Source of the DNA: Actinobacteria bacterium 21-64-8
GTDB taxonomy: Bacteria > Actinomycetota > Acidimicrobiia > Acidimicrobiales > RAAP-2
NCBI GenBank assembly: GCA_002255315.1
Contig: NCBD01000022.1
Span: 1-9,898, forward strand
Direction of reading: 5' to 3'
DNA: 9,898 nucleotides
The translations under genes were made by a program, and so were the position numbers. The notes under the pieces were generated by a model, which saw nothing but the letters and a program-made list of their open reading frames with translations, did not search any database and had not been told where the DNA came from. Within the stretch, counting starts at the first letter, position 1; each line of letters opens with the position of its first letter. Below are positions 1 to 6,628 of this stretch, one piece after another.

Positions 1-984
1 GCGAATAAGGCGCTCATGGCCGACTGCGGTACCGAACTGGCGCGCTTGGCCCACGACAACCGCGCCGATCTGTTCTACGAGGCCGCCGTCGGTGGCGCCA
101 TACCAATTCTTCGTGCGTTGCGTACGTCGCTCGCGGGTGAGCGGATTCATCGCGTCATCGGCATCGTCAACGGCACGACCAATTTCATTCTCTCCAAGAT
201 GTCCGACGAAGGCAGTACCTACGAGGATGCGCTCGCTGAAGCGCAGTCGCTCGGCTACGCCGAAACCGACCCGAGCGCCGACGTCGAGGCGCACGACGCC
301 GCGGCCAAGGTCCAGATCCTGTCGTCGTTGGCCTTTGGAACGCCACTCGTCGGTGAAGCAATCGCCCGAGAGGGCATCACCTCGGTTCGCAGCATTGACG
401 TGGAGTTCGCGCGTCGCACGGGCTACGTGATCAAGCTCTTGGGCATCGCCGAACGCATTGGCGAGCACGGCGTGTCACGTCGCGCTCACCCGACGCTAGT
501 ACCGCGCACGCATCCACTCGCGGCGGTGCACGGCGTCATGAACGCCGTCTTTGTCGAGGGTGACCAAAGTGGCCCACTGATGTGGCTGGGACCGGGGGCC
601 GGTGGGGGACCCACCGCCACGGCGGTGCTCGGCGACGTCCTCGACGCCGCTCGCAATCGCGTCGCGAAGCGCCACGACGTCCCCTTTACGGTCGACGACC
701 GGCTCTACGCCGTCGACGAAGGTTCGGTTTCGAGTATTTACTACGTCAGCGTCGACGTGCTCGATCGCCCCGGGGTTCTAGCCGCGGTCGCGAGCGTCTT
801 TGGGCGACACGGGGTCTCGATTCAATCGATGGATCAGTCAGGTTTTGGCGACGAGGCCCGCCTGTCGTTTTTGACGCACCACGCTCGAAACGTGGACGTG
901 CGAGCGACGCTCGATGAACTCGCGACGCTGGAGGCGGTCGACTCCATTGGCGCCTGCCTGCACGTACTAGACGGAGGAAACTAA
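1..984 (+). CDS. hom: Homoserine dehydrogenase, 5'-truncated by the window edge
   Basis: Reduces aspartate semialdehyde to homoserine with NAD(P)H, at the branch towards threonine and methionine, in the cytoplasm. The reading frame is open from base 1, so the start and most of the Rossmann nucleotide-binding domain (about 100 residues) lie upstream; 327 residues are visible. Counting from base 1, the catalytic domain shows [12 protein letters not shown] (26-37), NGTTNFIL (57-64) and [19 protein letters not shown] (85-103). Asp99 and Lys103 match the acid/base residues of the family. The usual VEG before this motif is VEA here, a small oddity. Residues about 247-325 form a C-terminal ACT domain ([17 protein letters not shown]), the regulatory module that in related enzymes mediates threonine feedback. 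The TAA stop overlaps the thrC ATG by one base, so the two genes are co-transcribed and probably translationally coupled. The family assignment is very secure. Confidence 0.96.
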   Translation, partial: ANKALMADCGTELARLAHDNRADLFYEAAVGGAIPILRALRTSLAGERIHRVIGIVNGTTNFILSKMSDEGSTYEDALAEAQSLGYAETDPSADVEAHDAAAKVQILSSLAFGTPLVGEAIAREGITSVRSIDVEFARRTGYVIKLLGIAERIGEHGVSRRAHPTLVPRTHPLAAVHGVMNAVFVEGDQSGPLMWLGPGAGGGPTATAVLGDVLDAARNRVAKRHDVPFTVDDRLYAVDEGSVSSIYYVSVDVLDRPGVLAAVASVFGRHGVSIQSMDQSGFGDEARLSFLTHHARNVDVRATLDELATLEAVDSIGACLHVLDGGN

Positions 985-2021
985 TGGTGGGTTGGCGCGG
1001 ACTACTCCACGAGTACGCCGAGTGGTTCAATCTCGACGGCGTCGACGAGGTCGTGACGCTCCAGGAGGGCAATACCCCCTTGCTGCGCGCGGCGCGACTC
1101 TCAGAGCGCCTCAGCGCCGACGTCTGGCTGAAGTACGAAGGCATGAATCCGTCGGGCTCGTTTAAAGATCGCGGTATGACCATGGCAATCACGAAGGCTC
1201 GCGCCGCCGGAGCGACCAAGGTCATCTGTGGCTCAACGGGTAACACCTCCGCCGCGGCCGCGGCCTACGCCGCAAAGGCCGGTATGGAGTGCGTCGTCTT
1301 GGTGCCCGAAGGCAAGATCGCACTGGGCAAGTTGGCCCAGGCGATGGTCTACGGTGCCACGGTGCTCCAGATCCGGGGCAACTTTGATCAAGCGCTCAAT
1401 CTCGCGCGCGAGTTGACCCAGTACTTGCCCATCACCATCGTCAACTCCATCAATCCCGACCGGATTGAGGGGCAAAAGACGGGGGCCTTCGAAATCGTCG
1501 ACGTCCTCGGGCGAGCGCCCGACATCTTGTCGATCCCCGTCGGCAACGCGGGCAACATCACCGCCTACTGGCGAGGTTTCACGCAGTACCACTTGCACGG
1601 CAAAGCATCCACGCTGCCCAAGATGTGGGGCTTTCAAGCGGCGGGCGCTGCGCCGATCGTGCTCGGTCATCCCGTCGAGAACCCCGAGACGATCGCCACG
1701 GCGATCCGCATTGGTAATCCCGCGAGCTGGGTGCCCGCGCTCGAAGTCATTCACGAGTCGCTCGGCGACATTCGCGCGGTCACCGACGACGAAATCATTG
1801 ACGCCTATAAGTACGTCGCGCGCTACGAATCGGTGTTCTGTGAACCGGCCTCGGCCGCGTCGGTGGCGGGGCTCTTAAAGTACGGCGTGCCCGAAGGTTC
1901 AACGGTCGTGTGTGTGCTCACCGGTAACGGCCTGAAAGATCCCGATACCGCGGTCTCGACCGGCGGCACCCCCGAAGTAGTCGACGCCACCCTCCAAGCG
2001 CTTCTGACAACTTTAGGTTGA
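984..2021 (+). CDS. thrC: Threonine synthase
   Basis: PLP enzyme that converts O-phosphohomoserine to threonine and phosphate, the last step of threonine synthesis. It has 345 residues, the length of the short bacterial ThrC class. Visible motifs are GSFKDRGMT with the PLP Schiff-base Lys61, GSTGNTSA (83-90), the phosphate-binding loop PVGNAGN (185-191), and LTGNGLKDP (312-320) near the C terminus. The ATG at 984 is preceded by a strong GGAGG at 973-977 and overlaps the hom TAA by one base, which fixes the start. The next gene is rho rather than homoserine kinase (thrB), so the enzyme that makes its substrate must be encoded elsewhere. No clear intrinsic terminator follows; a new promoter starts four bases after the TGA stop. 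Other fold-type II PLP enzymes are less likely, given the hom neighbour and the ThrC-like motifs. Confidence 0.97.
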   Translation: MVGWRGLLHEYAEWFNLDGVDEVVTLQEGNTPLLRAARLSERLSADVWLKYEGMNPSGSFKDRGMTMAITKARAAGATKVICGSTGNTSAAAAAYAAKAGMECVVLVPEGKIALGKLAQAMVYGATVLQIRGNFDQALNLARELTQYLPITIVNSINPDRIEGQKTGAFEIVDVLGRAPDILSIPVGNAGNITAYWRGFTQYHLHGKASTLPKMWGFQAAGAAPIVLGHPVENPETIATAIRIGNPASWVPALEVIHESLGDIRAVTDDEIIDAYKYVARYESVFCEPASAASVAGLLKYGVPEGSTVVCVLTGNGLKDPDTAVSTGGTPEVVDATLQALLTTLG

Positions 2022-2024
2022 TGC

Positions 2025-2052
2025 TTGACGAGGTCGATTTAGCGGCTACACT
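2025..2052 (+). promoter_or_regulatory. Predicted housekeeping promoter of the rho operon
   Basis: TTGACG (2025-2030, five of six bases to the consensus -35) is separated by 16 bases from TACACT (2047-2052, four of six to the -10, with the key A2 and T6). It begins four bases after the thrC stop and would start RNA near 2059, giving a leader of about 105 bases. It is the best-scoring promoter-like sequence by eye in the window and lies in the largest gap, which supports rho starting its own transcription unit. Not tested by mapping. Confidence 0.7.
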
Positions 2053-2058
2053 CAACTT

Positions 2059-2163
2059 TGTCGTTAGTTCGGCGTCGCCGCCGTACGGAACTTCTTTCCC
2101 GACGACGTTTCTCTTTATTTTTCTCCGCCCCACTTTTTTGCGGGTGGCGAGAAAGGATAATAA
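2059..2163 (+). promoter_or_regulatory. Pyrimidine-rich rho mRNA leader, possible Rho loading site
   Basis: Untranslated region between the predicted start site and the rho ATG. Bases 2108-2139 contain 29 pyrimidines out of 32 with a single G, striking in a GC-rich genome. Unstructured, C/U-rich and G-poor RNA is what Rho prefers to load on, and rho genes in some bacteria are known to be attenuated by Rho in their own leaders. That this leader works the same way is inference. It ends in a possible hairpin (2121-2153) and the ribosome binding site GAAAGG (2151-2156), seven bases from the ATG. The small palindrome CCGTACGG lies at 2081-2088. No convincing leader peptide was seen. Confidence 0.45.
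2121..2153 (+). other. Possible hairpin touching the rho ribosome binding site
   Basis: CCGCCC (2125-2130) can pair with GGGTGG (2142-2147) with one G-U pair, around an 11-base loop containing six T. The stem can extend as TTCT (2121-2124) with AGAA (2150-2153) after a two-base bulge (CG). The 3' arm covers the first bases of the GAAAGG ribosome binding site, so the fold could reduce rho translation. No T-run follows the stem, so it is not an intrinsic terminator. Its stability was judged by eye only. Confidence 0.35.
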
Positions 2164-3849
2164 ATGGCTCTTAAGCCCTCCCCGGACCGCTCTGACCTTG
2201 AATCAAAGAGTCGCGAGGACCTCCAAACCATTGCCAAAGTCAAGGGCGTTGAGGTGGCCGCCCGGGCCAGTAAGGCTGCCCTCATCGAAGCAATCATGAG
2301 TGGCGGCGCCCCCGCCTCACCCGCTCCCGCTACCTCTTCCGCCGCGCCCGCCTCGCGCGCGGTGCGCTCACGACGCGTGGTCGCCACGCCCGATGACGAC
2401 TTCGATGAACTGCTCAATGAGTTCGCCGCCGAGGCCCCGACCCACACGCCGGCTCCCGCGGTCAGTGCGTCGGCGCCGATCAGCGAGCAGAACCCGGTGA
2501 ACCACTCGAATGGTGACGGCGCCGAACGTGGCGCTCGTCAGTTCAGTTCGAATCAGGGTCAGGCGCGACCCGAACGCCAGCCCCGCGACTTTTCCGACGC
2601 CGGTGGTCGAAACGCAAATAACAACAACCGCCGCAACCGCCGTAATCGCAATGGCCGTGAACGTTTCGCCGGTGAGGCGATGCCCAACGCCGATCAGCCC
2701 TACAACGGCGAGCTGCTCGAGGTCGAAGGACTCTTAGACCTGCGCGACGACGGTTACGGTTTCTTGCGCACGCGAGGCTTTCACTCGAGTTCGGGGGACG
2801 TCTACGTCTCCATTAACCAGGTTCGCCGGTACCACTTGCGCAAGGGTGACTCGATCACCGGCGCCTACCGCCCGGCCCAGTCCAACGAGAAGTATCCCGC
2901 CTTGTTACGCGTCGACACGGTCGCGGGCGTTGACCCCGAGGTCGCGCGCCTGCGCCCACGTTTTGAAGACCTCACGCCCCTGTTTCCCGACGAGAAGCTC
3001 AAGCTCGAAACGATCGACGGCAAGTCGGACCTCACGCCGCGCATCGTGGACCTACTTTCACCCATCGGTAAGGGCCAGCGCGGCCTCATCGTCTCACCGC
3101 CCAAGGCCGGTAAGACCACGGTGATGAAGCAGATTGCCCAATCGATTGAGGCCAACAACCCCGAAGTGCACTTGATGGTGCTGCTCGTCGACGAACGTCC
3201 TGAGGAGGTCACCGACATGCGTCGCAGCGTGCGCGGTGAAGTCATCTCGTCGACCTTTGACCGTCCCGCCGAAGAGCACACGCACGTCGCCGAGTTGTGC
3301 ATCGAACGCGCGAAGCGCCTCGTCGAACAGGGCCGTGACGTCGTGATTATGCTCGACGGCATTACGCGCCTCGCGCGCGCTTACAACCTCGCCGCACCCG
3401 CGACGGGGCGCATCATGAGTGGTGGCGTGGACTCGGGGGCGCTCTATCCGCCCAAGAAGTTCTTTGGCGCGGCGCGCAACATTGAAGAGGGTGGCTCACT
3501 GACCATTCTCGCCAGCGCCCTCGTCGAAACGGGCTCGAAGATGGACGAAGTCATCTTCGAAGAGTTCAAGGGAACGGGCAATATGGAGCTCAAGCTCGAC
3601 CGCCGTCTCTCCGAGCGTCGGCTCTACCCGGCCATTGACGTCAACGCCTCGTCGACGCGCCACGAAGAGCTCCTCTTTCCTCGCGACGTCTTGCCCCAGG
3701 TCTGGAAGCTTCGCCGAGTCCTCAACGGACTCGCCGCCGAGGGCCGCGACGCGGCCGGTCTCGAGCTTTTGATCGACAAGTTGCGCACGACGCGCTCGAA
3801 CGACGAGTTCTTGGCCGAGATCGCCCGGGGCCCGGCGCCGACGAGTTGA
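2164..3849 (+). CDS. rho: Transcription termination factor Rho
   Basis: Hexameric RNA-dependent ATPase/helicase that releases RNA from elongating RNA polymerase. It has 561 residues against about 420 in E. coli. Order: a Rho_N SAP-like helical domain (about 10-47, [17 protein letters not shown]); a disordered Ala/Pro then Arg/Asn/Gly-rich linker (about 48-178), with an Asn/Arg run at 150-165; the OB-fold primary RNA-binding domain (about 182-255, with [12 protein letters not shown]); then the RecA-like motor with Walker A PPKAGKTT (312-319), [13 protein letters not shown] (340-352), Walker [17 protein letters not shown] (393-408), and the secondary-site region from [20 protein letters not shown] (420-439) to [16 protein letters not shown] (465-480). 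Motif spacing is normal, so the motor should be active. Extended N-terminal linkers of this type are known in actinobacterial Rho. The ATG at 2164 follows GAAAGG by seven bases. It is the first gene of the rho-rpmE-prfA-prmC-tsaC unit. Confidence 0.98.
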   Translation: MALKPSPDRSDLESKSREDLQTIAKVKGVEVAARASKAALIEAIMSGGAPASPAPATSSAAPASRAVRSRRVVATPDDDFDELLNEFAAEAPTHTPAPAVSASAPISEQNPVNHSNGDGAERGARQFSSNQGQARPERQPRDFSDAGGRNANNNNRRNRRNRNGRERFAGEAMPNADQPYNGELLEVEGLLDLRDDGYGFLRTRGFHSSSGDVYVSINQVRRYHLRKGDSITGAYRPAQSNEKYPALLRVDTVAGVDPEVARLRPRFEDLTPLFPDEKLKLETIDGKSDLTPRIVDLLSPIGKGQRGLIVSPPKAGKTTVMKQIAQSIEANNPEVHLMVLLVDERPEEVTDMRRSVRGEVISSTFDRPAEEHTHVAELCIERAKRLVEQGRDVVIMLDGITRLARAYNLAAPATGRIMSGGVDSGALYPPKKFFGAARNIEEGGSLTILASALVETGSKMDEVIFEEFKGTGNMELKLDRRLSERRLYPAIDVNASSTRHEELLFPRDVLPQVWKLRRVLNGLAAEGRDAAGLELLIDKLRTTRSNDEFLAEIARGPAPTS

Positions 3850-3886
3850 TTTACCACTAAACTCTCTCTTCGCACCAAGGAGACAC

Positions 3887-4111
3887 ATGCAAACCGAAAT
3901 TCACCCCCAGTACGGCGAAGCGACCGTGAAGTGTTCGTGCGGTAATACCTTTACGACGAAGTCGACCAAGGCGTCGATGACCGTGGAACTCTGCAACGAG
4001 TGCCACCCCTTCTTTACCGGCAAGCAGAAGCTCGTCGACACCGGTGGTCGCGTCGAGCGCTTTCAGCGTCGCTACGCCCAAAAGACCAAGGGCCGCGCGC
4101 CGAAGGCTTAG
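3887..4111 (+). CDS. rpmE: 50S ribosomal protein L31 (bL31, zinc-binding form)
   Basis: Protein of the large ribosomal subunit that sits near the central protuberance and helps bridge to the small subunit. It has 74 residues, typical length. The four zinc-ligand cysteines of the C+ type are present: C16 and C18 (KCSCGN) and C36 and C39 ([13 protein letters not shown]), followed by a basic tail ending KTKGRAPKA. The zinc-free paralogue used in zinc starvation would lack these cysteines. AAGGAG at 3877-3882 lies four bases before the ATG, and the gene starts 37 bases after rho. The stop is TAG, inside a small hairpin loop and in the same frame as prfA, with no other stop between them. Expression is presumably from the rho promoter; no separate promoter was convincing in the short gap. 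Confidence 0.97.
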   Translation: MQTEIHPQYGEATVKCSCGNTFTTKSTKASMTVELCNECHPFFTGKQKLVDTGGRVERFQRRYAQKTKGRAPKA

Positions 4112-4117
4112 GCCTTC
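4102..4117 (+). other. Perfect small hairpin carrying the rpmE UAG stop in its loop
   Basis: GAAGGC (4102-4107) and GCCTTC (4112-4117) form a perfect six-pair stem with a TTAG loop; the rpmE stop codon occupies 4109-4111. It is followed by TTCC rather than a run of T, so it is a poor intrinsic terminator. It may be a weak attenuator, an RNA processing site or an element affecting termination at the UAG, or it may be chance in GC-rich sequence. Confidence 0.4.
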
Positions 4118-4135
4118 TTCCGCGGCGACTGTTGC

Positions 4136-5215
4136 GTGCGCTCTCTCGACGAGACGCTGGGCGTCCTCGCCGACGAACTCCACTCGGTGGAGGCCGCCCT
4201 CTCTGAACCCGACGTCGCGAGTGACCTCACGCGCCTGCGCGACCTGTCGCGCCGTCACAAGGAGCTCGCCGAGATCAACGCCGCCTGGACCGAGTTGACC
4301 GCAGCGCGCGAGGACCTCGCGACCGCGCGCGAGATGTTCAACGCCACCGACGGCGACGACCGCGAGCAGTGGCGACAAGAAGTCAACGACGCCGAAGCGC
4401 GCCTACCCGCGCTCGAAGCGACCCTCGAAACGCTGCTCTTGCCCCACGACCCCAACGAAGGTCGTAACGTCATCCTGGAGATTCGCGGCGCCGAGGGGGG
4501 CGAGGAGGCCAATCTCTTCGCGGCCGACCTCGCCGAGATGTACCGGCGCTACGCCGCGATGCGCGGCTGGAAGGTCGAAGTGCTCGAAGAGCGCCAGTCC
4601 GAACAGGGCGGCCTCGACGAAGTCACGTTCCTCATCAAGGGCGACGACGCGTGGAGCCGGTTCGAACACGAAGCCGGCGTGCACCGCGTCCAACGGGTGC
4701 CGGTCACCGAAGCGAAGGGTCGAGTGCACACTTCTTCGGCGACCGTGTCGGTGCTGCCCGAAGCCGAAGAGGTCGACGTCGACATCAACCCCAATGACTT
4801 AAAAATTGACGTCTATCGTTCCTCGGGTCCCGGGGGTCAGAGCGTCAATACGACCGACTCGGCGGTGCGCATTACGCACCTGCCCACCGGCATTGTCGTG
4901 TCGATGCAAGACGAGAAGAGCCAGATTCAAAACCGCGCCAAGGCCCTCATCGTGCTGCGAGCGCGTCTGTTAAAGGCCGCCCAAGACGCTCAGGCGAACG
5001 AACTGGGTGACCTCAAGCGCTCCCAGCTCGGCAGTGGGGGCCGCAGTGAGAAGATTCGCACGTATAACTTCAAAGAAAATCGAGTGACCGACCACCGCAT
5101 CAACCTCACCACGTACACGCTTGACGCCGTGTTAGGTGGCGACCTCGATCCCTACGTCGACGCGCTGCTGGCCGACAAGCGTGCGCGCCAACTGGCTGAG
5201 AGTGACGGACGCTAG
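4136..5215 (+). CDS. prfA: Peptide chain release factor 1 (RF1)
   Basis: Class I release factor that reads UAA and UAG in the ribosomal A site and triggers hydrolysis of peptidyl-tRNA. It has 359 residues, normal for RF1. The N-terminal helical domain (about 1-100) is followed by [18 protein letters not shown] (111-128). The anticodon-like tripeptide is PVT (189-191), the RF1 type rather than the SPF of RF2. The catalytic GGQ is at 233-235 ([17 protein letters not shown]). The GTG start at 4136 places the N terminus where the family begins, and no other in-frame start is near. There is no clear Shine-Dalgarno sequence in the 24-base gap after rpmE, so translation may depend on coupling with rpmE. 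The gene lies in frame with rpmE across its UAG. Its own stop is also UAG, 14 bases inside the start of prmC. Confidence 0.97.
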   Translation: MRSLDETLGVLADELHSVEAALSEPDVASDLTRLRDLSRRHKELAEINAAWTELTAAREDLATAREMFNATDGDDREQWRQEVNDAEARLPALEATLETLLLPHDPNEGRNVILEIRGAEGGEEANLFAADLAEMYRRYAAMRGWKVEVLEERQSEQGGLDEVTFLIKGDDAWSRFEHEAGVHRVQRVPVTEAKGRVHTSSATVSVLPEAEEVDVDINPNDLKIDVYRSSGPGGQSVNTTDSAVRITHLPTGIVVSMQDEKSQIQNRAKALIVLRARLLKAAQDAQANELGDLKRSQLGSGGRSEKIRTYNFKENRVTDHRINLTTYTLDAVLGGDLDPYVDALLADKRARQLAESDGR

Positions 5216-6029
5216 AACCGCCCTGCGCGAGGAGTTGGTCGCCCAGGGACTCGAGCCCCGCGAGGCGCGCTGGCTGCTGGAGGAGTACTTCCTCGGCGAT
5301 GATCCCGCCGCGACGAGCGCCGTGCGAGGGGCCGCCGCGCGACGCCTGAAGGGTGAGCCACTGCAGTACGTCCTGGGCCACTGGCCCTTTCGCGGACTCG
5401 ATCTCGACGTCGACGAGCGCGTCTTAATCCCTCGACCCGAAACCGAAGAGCTCGTCACGCTCGCCCTGGACGAACTCGCGGCGCGCGATTGCGCCACACC
5501 CTTGATCGTCGATCTGGGTTGTGGCTCGGGCGCCATCGGACTTTCCTTACTCGACGAACTCGCTCGCCGAGGCGTGCGCGCGAACCTCGTCGCGCTCGAC
5601 GTTTCGCTCGACGCACTCGCCGTGGCTCGCCGCAACGCCTTGAAGCATCGCTTGGAACGCGTCTCGTTCGTGCACTCGTCGTGGTTCGACGACCTTGATC
5701 GTTCACTGCGCGGACGGGTCGATCTGCTCGTCGCTAACCCGCCCTACGTGGGTCAGCGAGAGTACGAGACGCTCGAGCCCGTGCTCGACTTTGAACCGCG
5801 AGTCGCGTTGGTCGCGCCCGACGAAGGAGCGATTGAGGGCTTCGCGGACGTGGCCCACGTCATTGGCGCGGCGCCCGCGTGGCTGGCGCCTCGGGGAACT
5901 TTGGTGGTGGAACACGGCGAACGTCACGGACTGGCCGCACTGGCCGCGGCGCGGCGAGCGGGGTTTCGTCACTGCCGTGACGTGACTGATCTCGCGGGCA
6001 AAGATCGCGTGCTGGTGGCGACGACGTGA
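5202..6029 (+). CDS. prmC: Release factor glutamine N5-methyltransferase
   Basis: SAM-dependent enzyme that methylates the glutamine of the GGQ motif in RF1 and RF2, raising their release activity; here it directly follows its substrate gene. From the GTG at 5202 it has 275 residues, close to the family norm. An N-terminal helical domain with GEPLQYVLG (51-59) is followed by IPRPETEELV (76-85), the SAM-binding loop VDLGCGSGAIG (103-113), ALDVSLDAL (131-139) and the substrate-glutamine-binding NPPY (179-182). The start is uncertain: the frame is open further upstream, with another GTG at 5181 and an ATG at 5136, but those would add an unconserved-looking extension inside prfA. From 5202 the overlap with prfA is 14 bases, and no strong ribosome binding site is visible, which suggests coupling. 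The stop overlaps the tsaC start as GTGA. Confidence 0.94.
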   Translation: MTDARTALREELVAQGLEPREARWLLEEYFLGDDPAATSAVRGAAARRLKGEPLQYVLGHWPFRGLDLDVDERVLIPRPETEELVTLALDELAARDCATPLIVDLGCGSGAIGLSLLDELARRGVRANLVALDVSLDALAVARRNALKHRLERVSFVHSSWFDDLDRSLRGRVDLLVANPPYVGQREYETLEPVLDFEPRVALVAPDEGAIEGFADVAHVIGAAPAWLAPRGTLVVEHGERHGLAALAAARRAGFRHCRDVTDLAGKDRVLVATT

Positions 6030-6628
6030 CCAAGCGGCTCTCGCTCGACGAGACCATCGACGCGCTCGAACGCGGACGCGTCGTCGCGCTCCCGACCGAC
6101 ACCGTGTACGGAGTCGCCGCATCGATTCGCGAGCGCACCGCCGTCGCGGGGCTCTTCGCGCTGAAGCGTCGCCCGAACGACGTTGCGCTGCCCGTGATGA
6201 TTGAGAGCGTGGCTGCGCTCGAAAAACTCGGCGTGAGCTTCGACGAACGCGCCACGCGGCTCGCGGATGTTTTTTGGCCCGGGGCGCTCACGATTGTGGT
6301 GCCCGCGCCGTCGGCGCTGGCGCGCTCGGTGGGCTCGAGCGTTGACTCGGTTGGCTTTCGCGTGCCCGACGACGAGGCGCTACGCGCGTTGCTCGGCATC
6401 GTCGGACCACTCGCGGTGACGAGCGCCAACGAACACGGTGAAGCGCCGTGCGAGAGTGCCGACCAAGTACTCGCGACCTTCGCCGATCGCGTTGGTTGGG
6501 CCGGGGTCTACGACGCCGGGGAGCGCCACGGCGTGGTCTCGACGGTCGTCGAGCTCAGCGCCGACCAGTGGTGGGTCCGTCGCACGGGGGCCATATCGCT
6601 GGCGCGGATCGCCGCGGTCCTCGCCTAG
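6026..6628 (+). CDS. tsaC: L-threonylcarbamoyladenylate synthase (TsaC/YrdC family)
   Basis: Makes threonylcarbamoyl-AMP from threonine, bicarbonate and ATP, the first step of t6A37 modification of ANN-decoding tRNAs. It has 200 residues: a YrdC/TsaC domain without the extra C-terminal domain of Sua5. Motifs in order are ALPTDTVYGV (21-30), FALKRRP (44-50), FWPGALTIVV (83-92), VTSANEHGEAP (131-141) and STVVEL (172-177), all typical of the substrate and nucleotide pocket. The GTG start overlaps the prmC stop by four bases (GTGA), indicating coupled translation. It is the last gene of the rho unit; its TAG stop shares the palindrome CTAG with the stop of the opposing gene, and no terminator is seen. 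Use of threonine as substrate links it loosely to hom-thrC upstream, but this is only context. Confidence 0.93.
   Translation: MTKRLSLDETIDALERGRVVALPTDTVYGVAASIRERTAVAGLFALKRRPNDVALPVMIESVAALEKLGVSFDERATRLADVFWPGALTIVVPAPSALARSVGSSVDSVGFRVPDDEALRALLGIVGPLAVTSANEHGEAPCESADQVLATFADRVGWAGVYDAGERHGVVSTVVELSADQWWVRRTGAISLARIAAVLA

Noticed and set aside
746..1246. Minus-strand open frame across the hom-thrC junction
   Set aside because: Antisense to two well-supported genes, with low-complexity Arg/Ser/Pro composition typical of shadow frames.
2071..2139. Intrinsic terminator for thrC made of the GGCGTCGCC or CCGTACGG palindromes and the later T-runs
   Set aside because: The stems are only 3-4 pairs, and the T-runs lie 20 or more bases downstream of them, so the geometry is wrong for an intrinsic terminator.
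2018..2299. Short plus-strand frame between thrC and rho, as a possible leader peptide or small gene
   Set aside because: It crosses the predicted promoter and continues out of frame into rho. No ribosome binding site or coding-like composition was seen.
3850..3886. Separate promoter or terminator between rho and rpmE
   Set aside because: TTGATT and TAAACT are present but not at promoter spacing, and no stem-loop with a T-run is seen.
5136..5201. Longer prmC from the ATG at 5136
   Set aside because: The extension is fully inside prfA, reads as an out-of-frame translation of the conserved RF1 end, and goes beyond the usual PrmC N terminus; the GTG at 5202 fits better.
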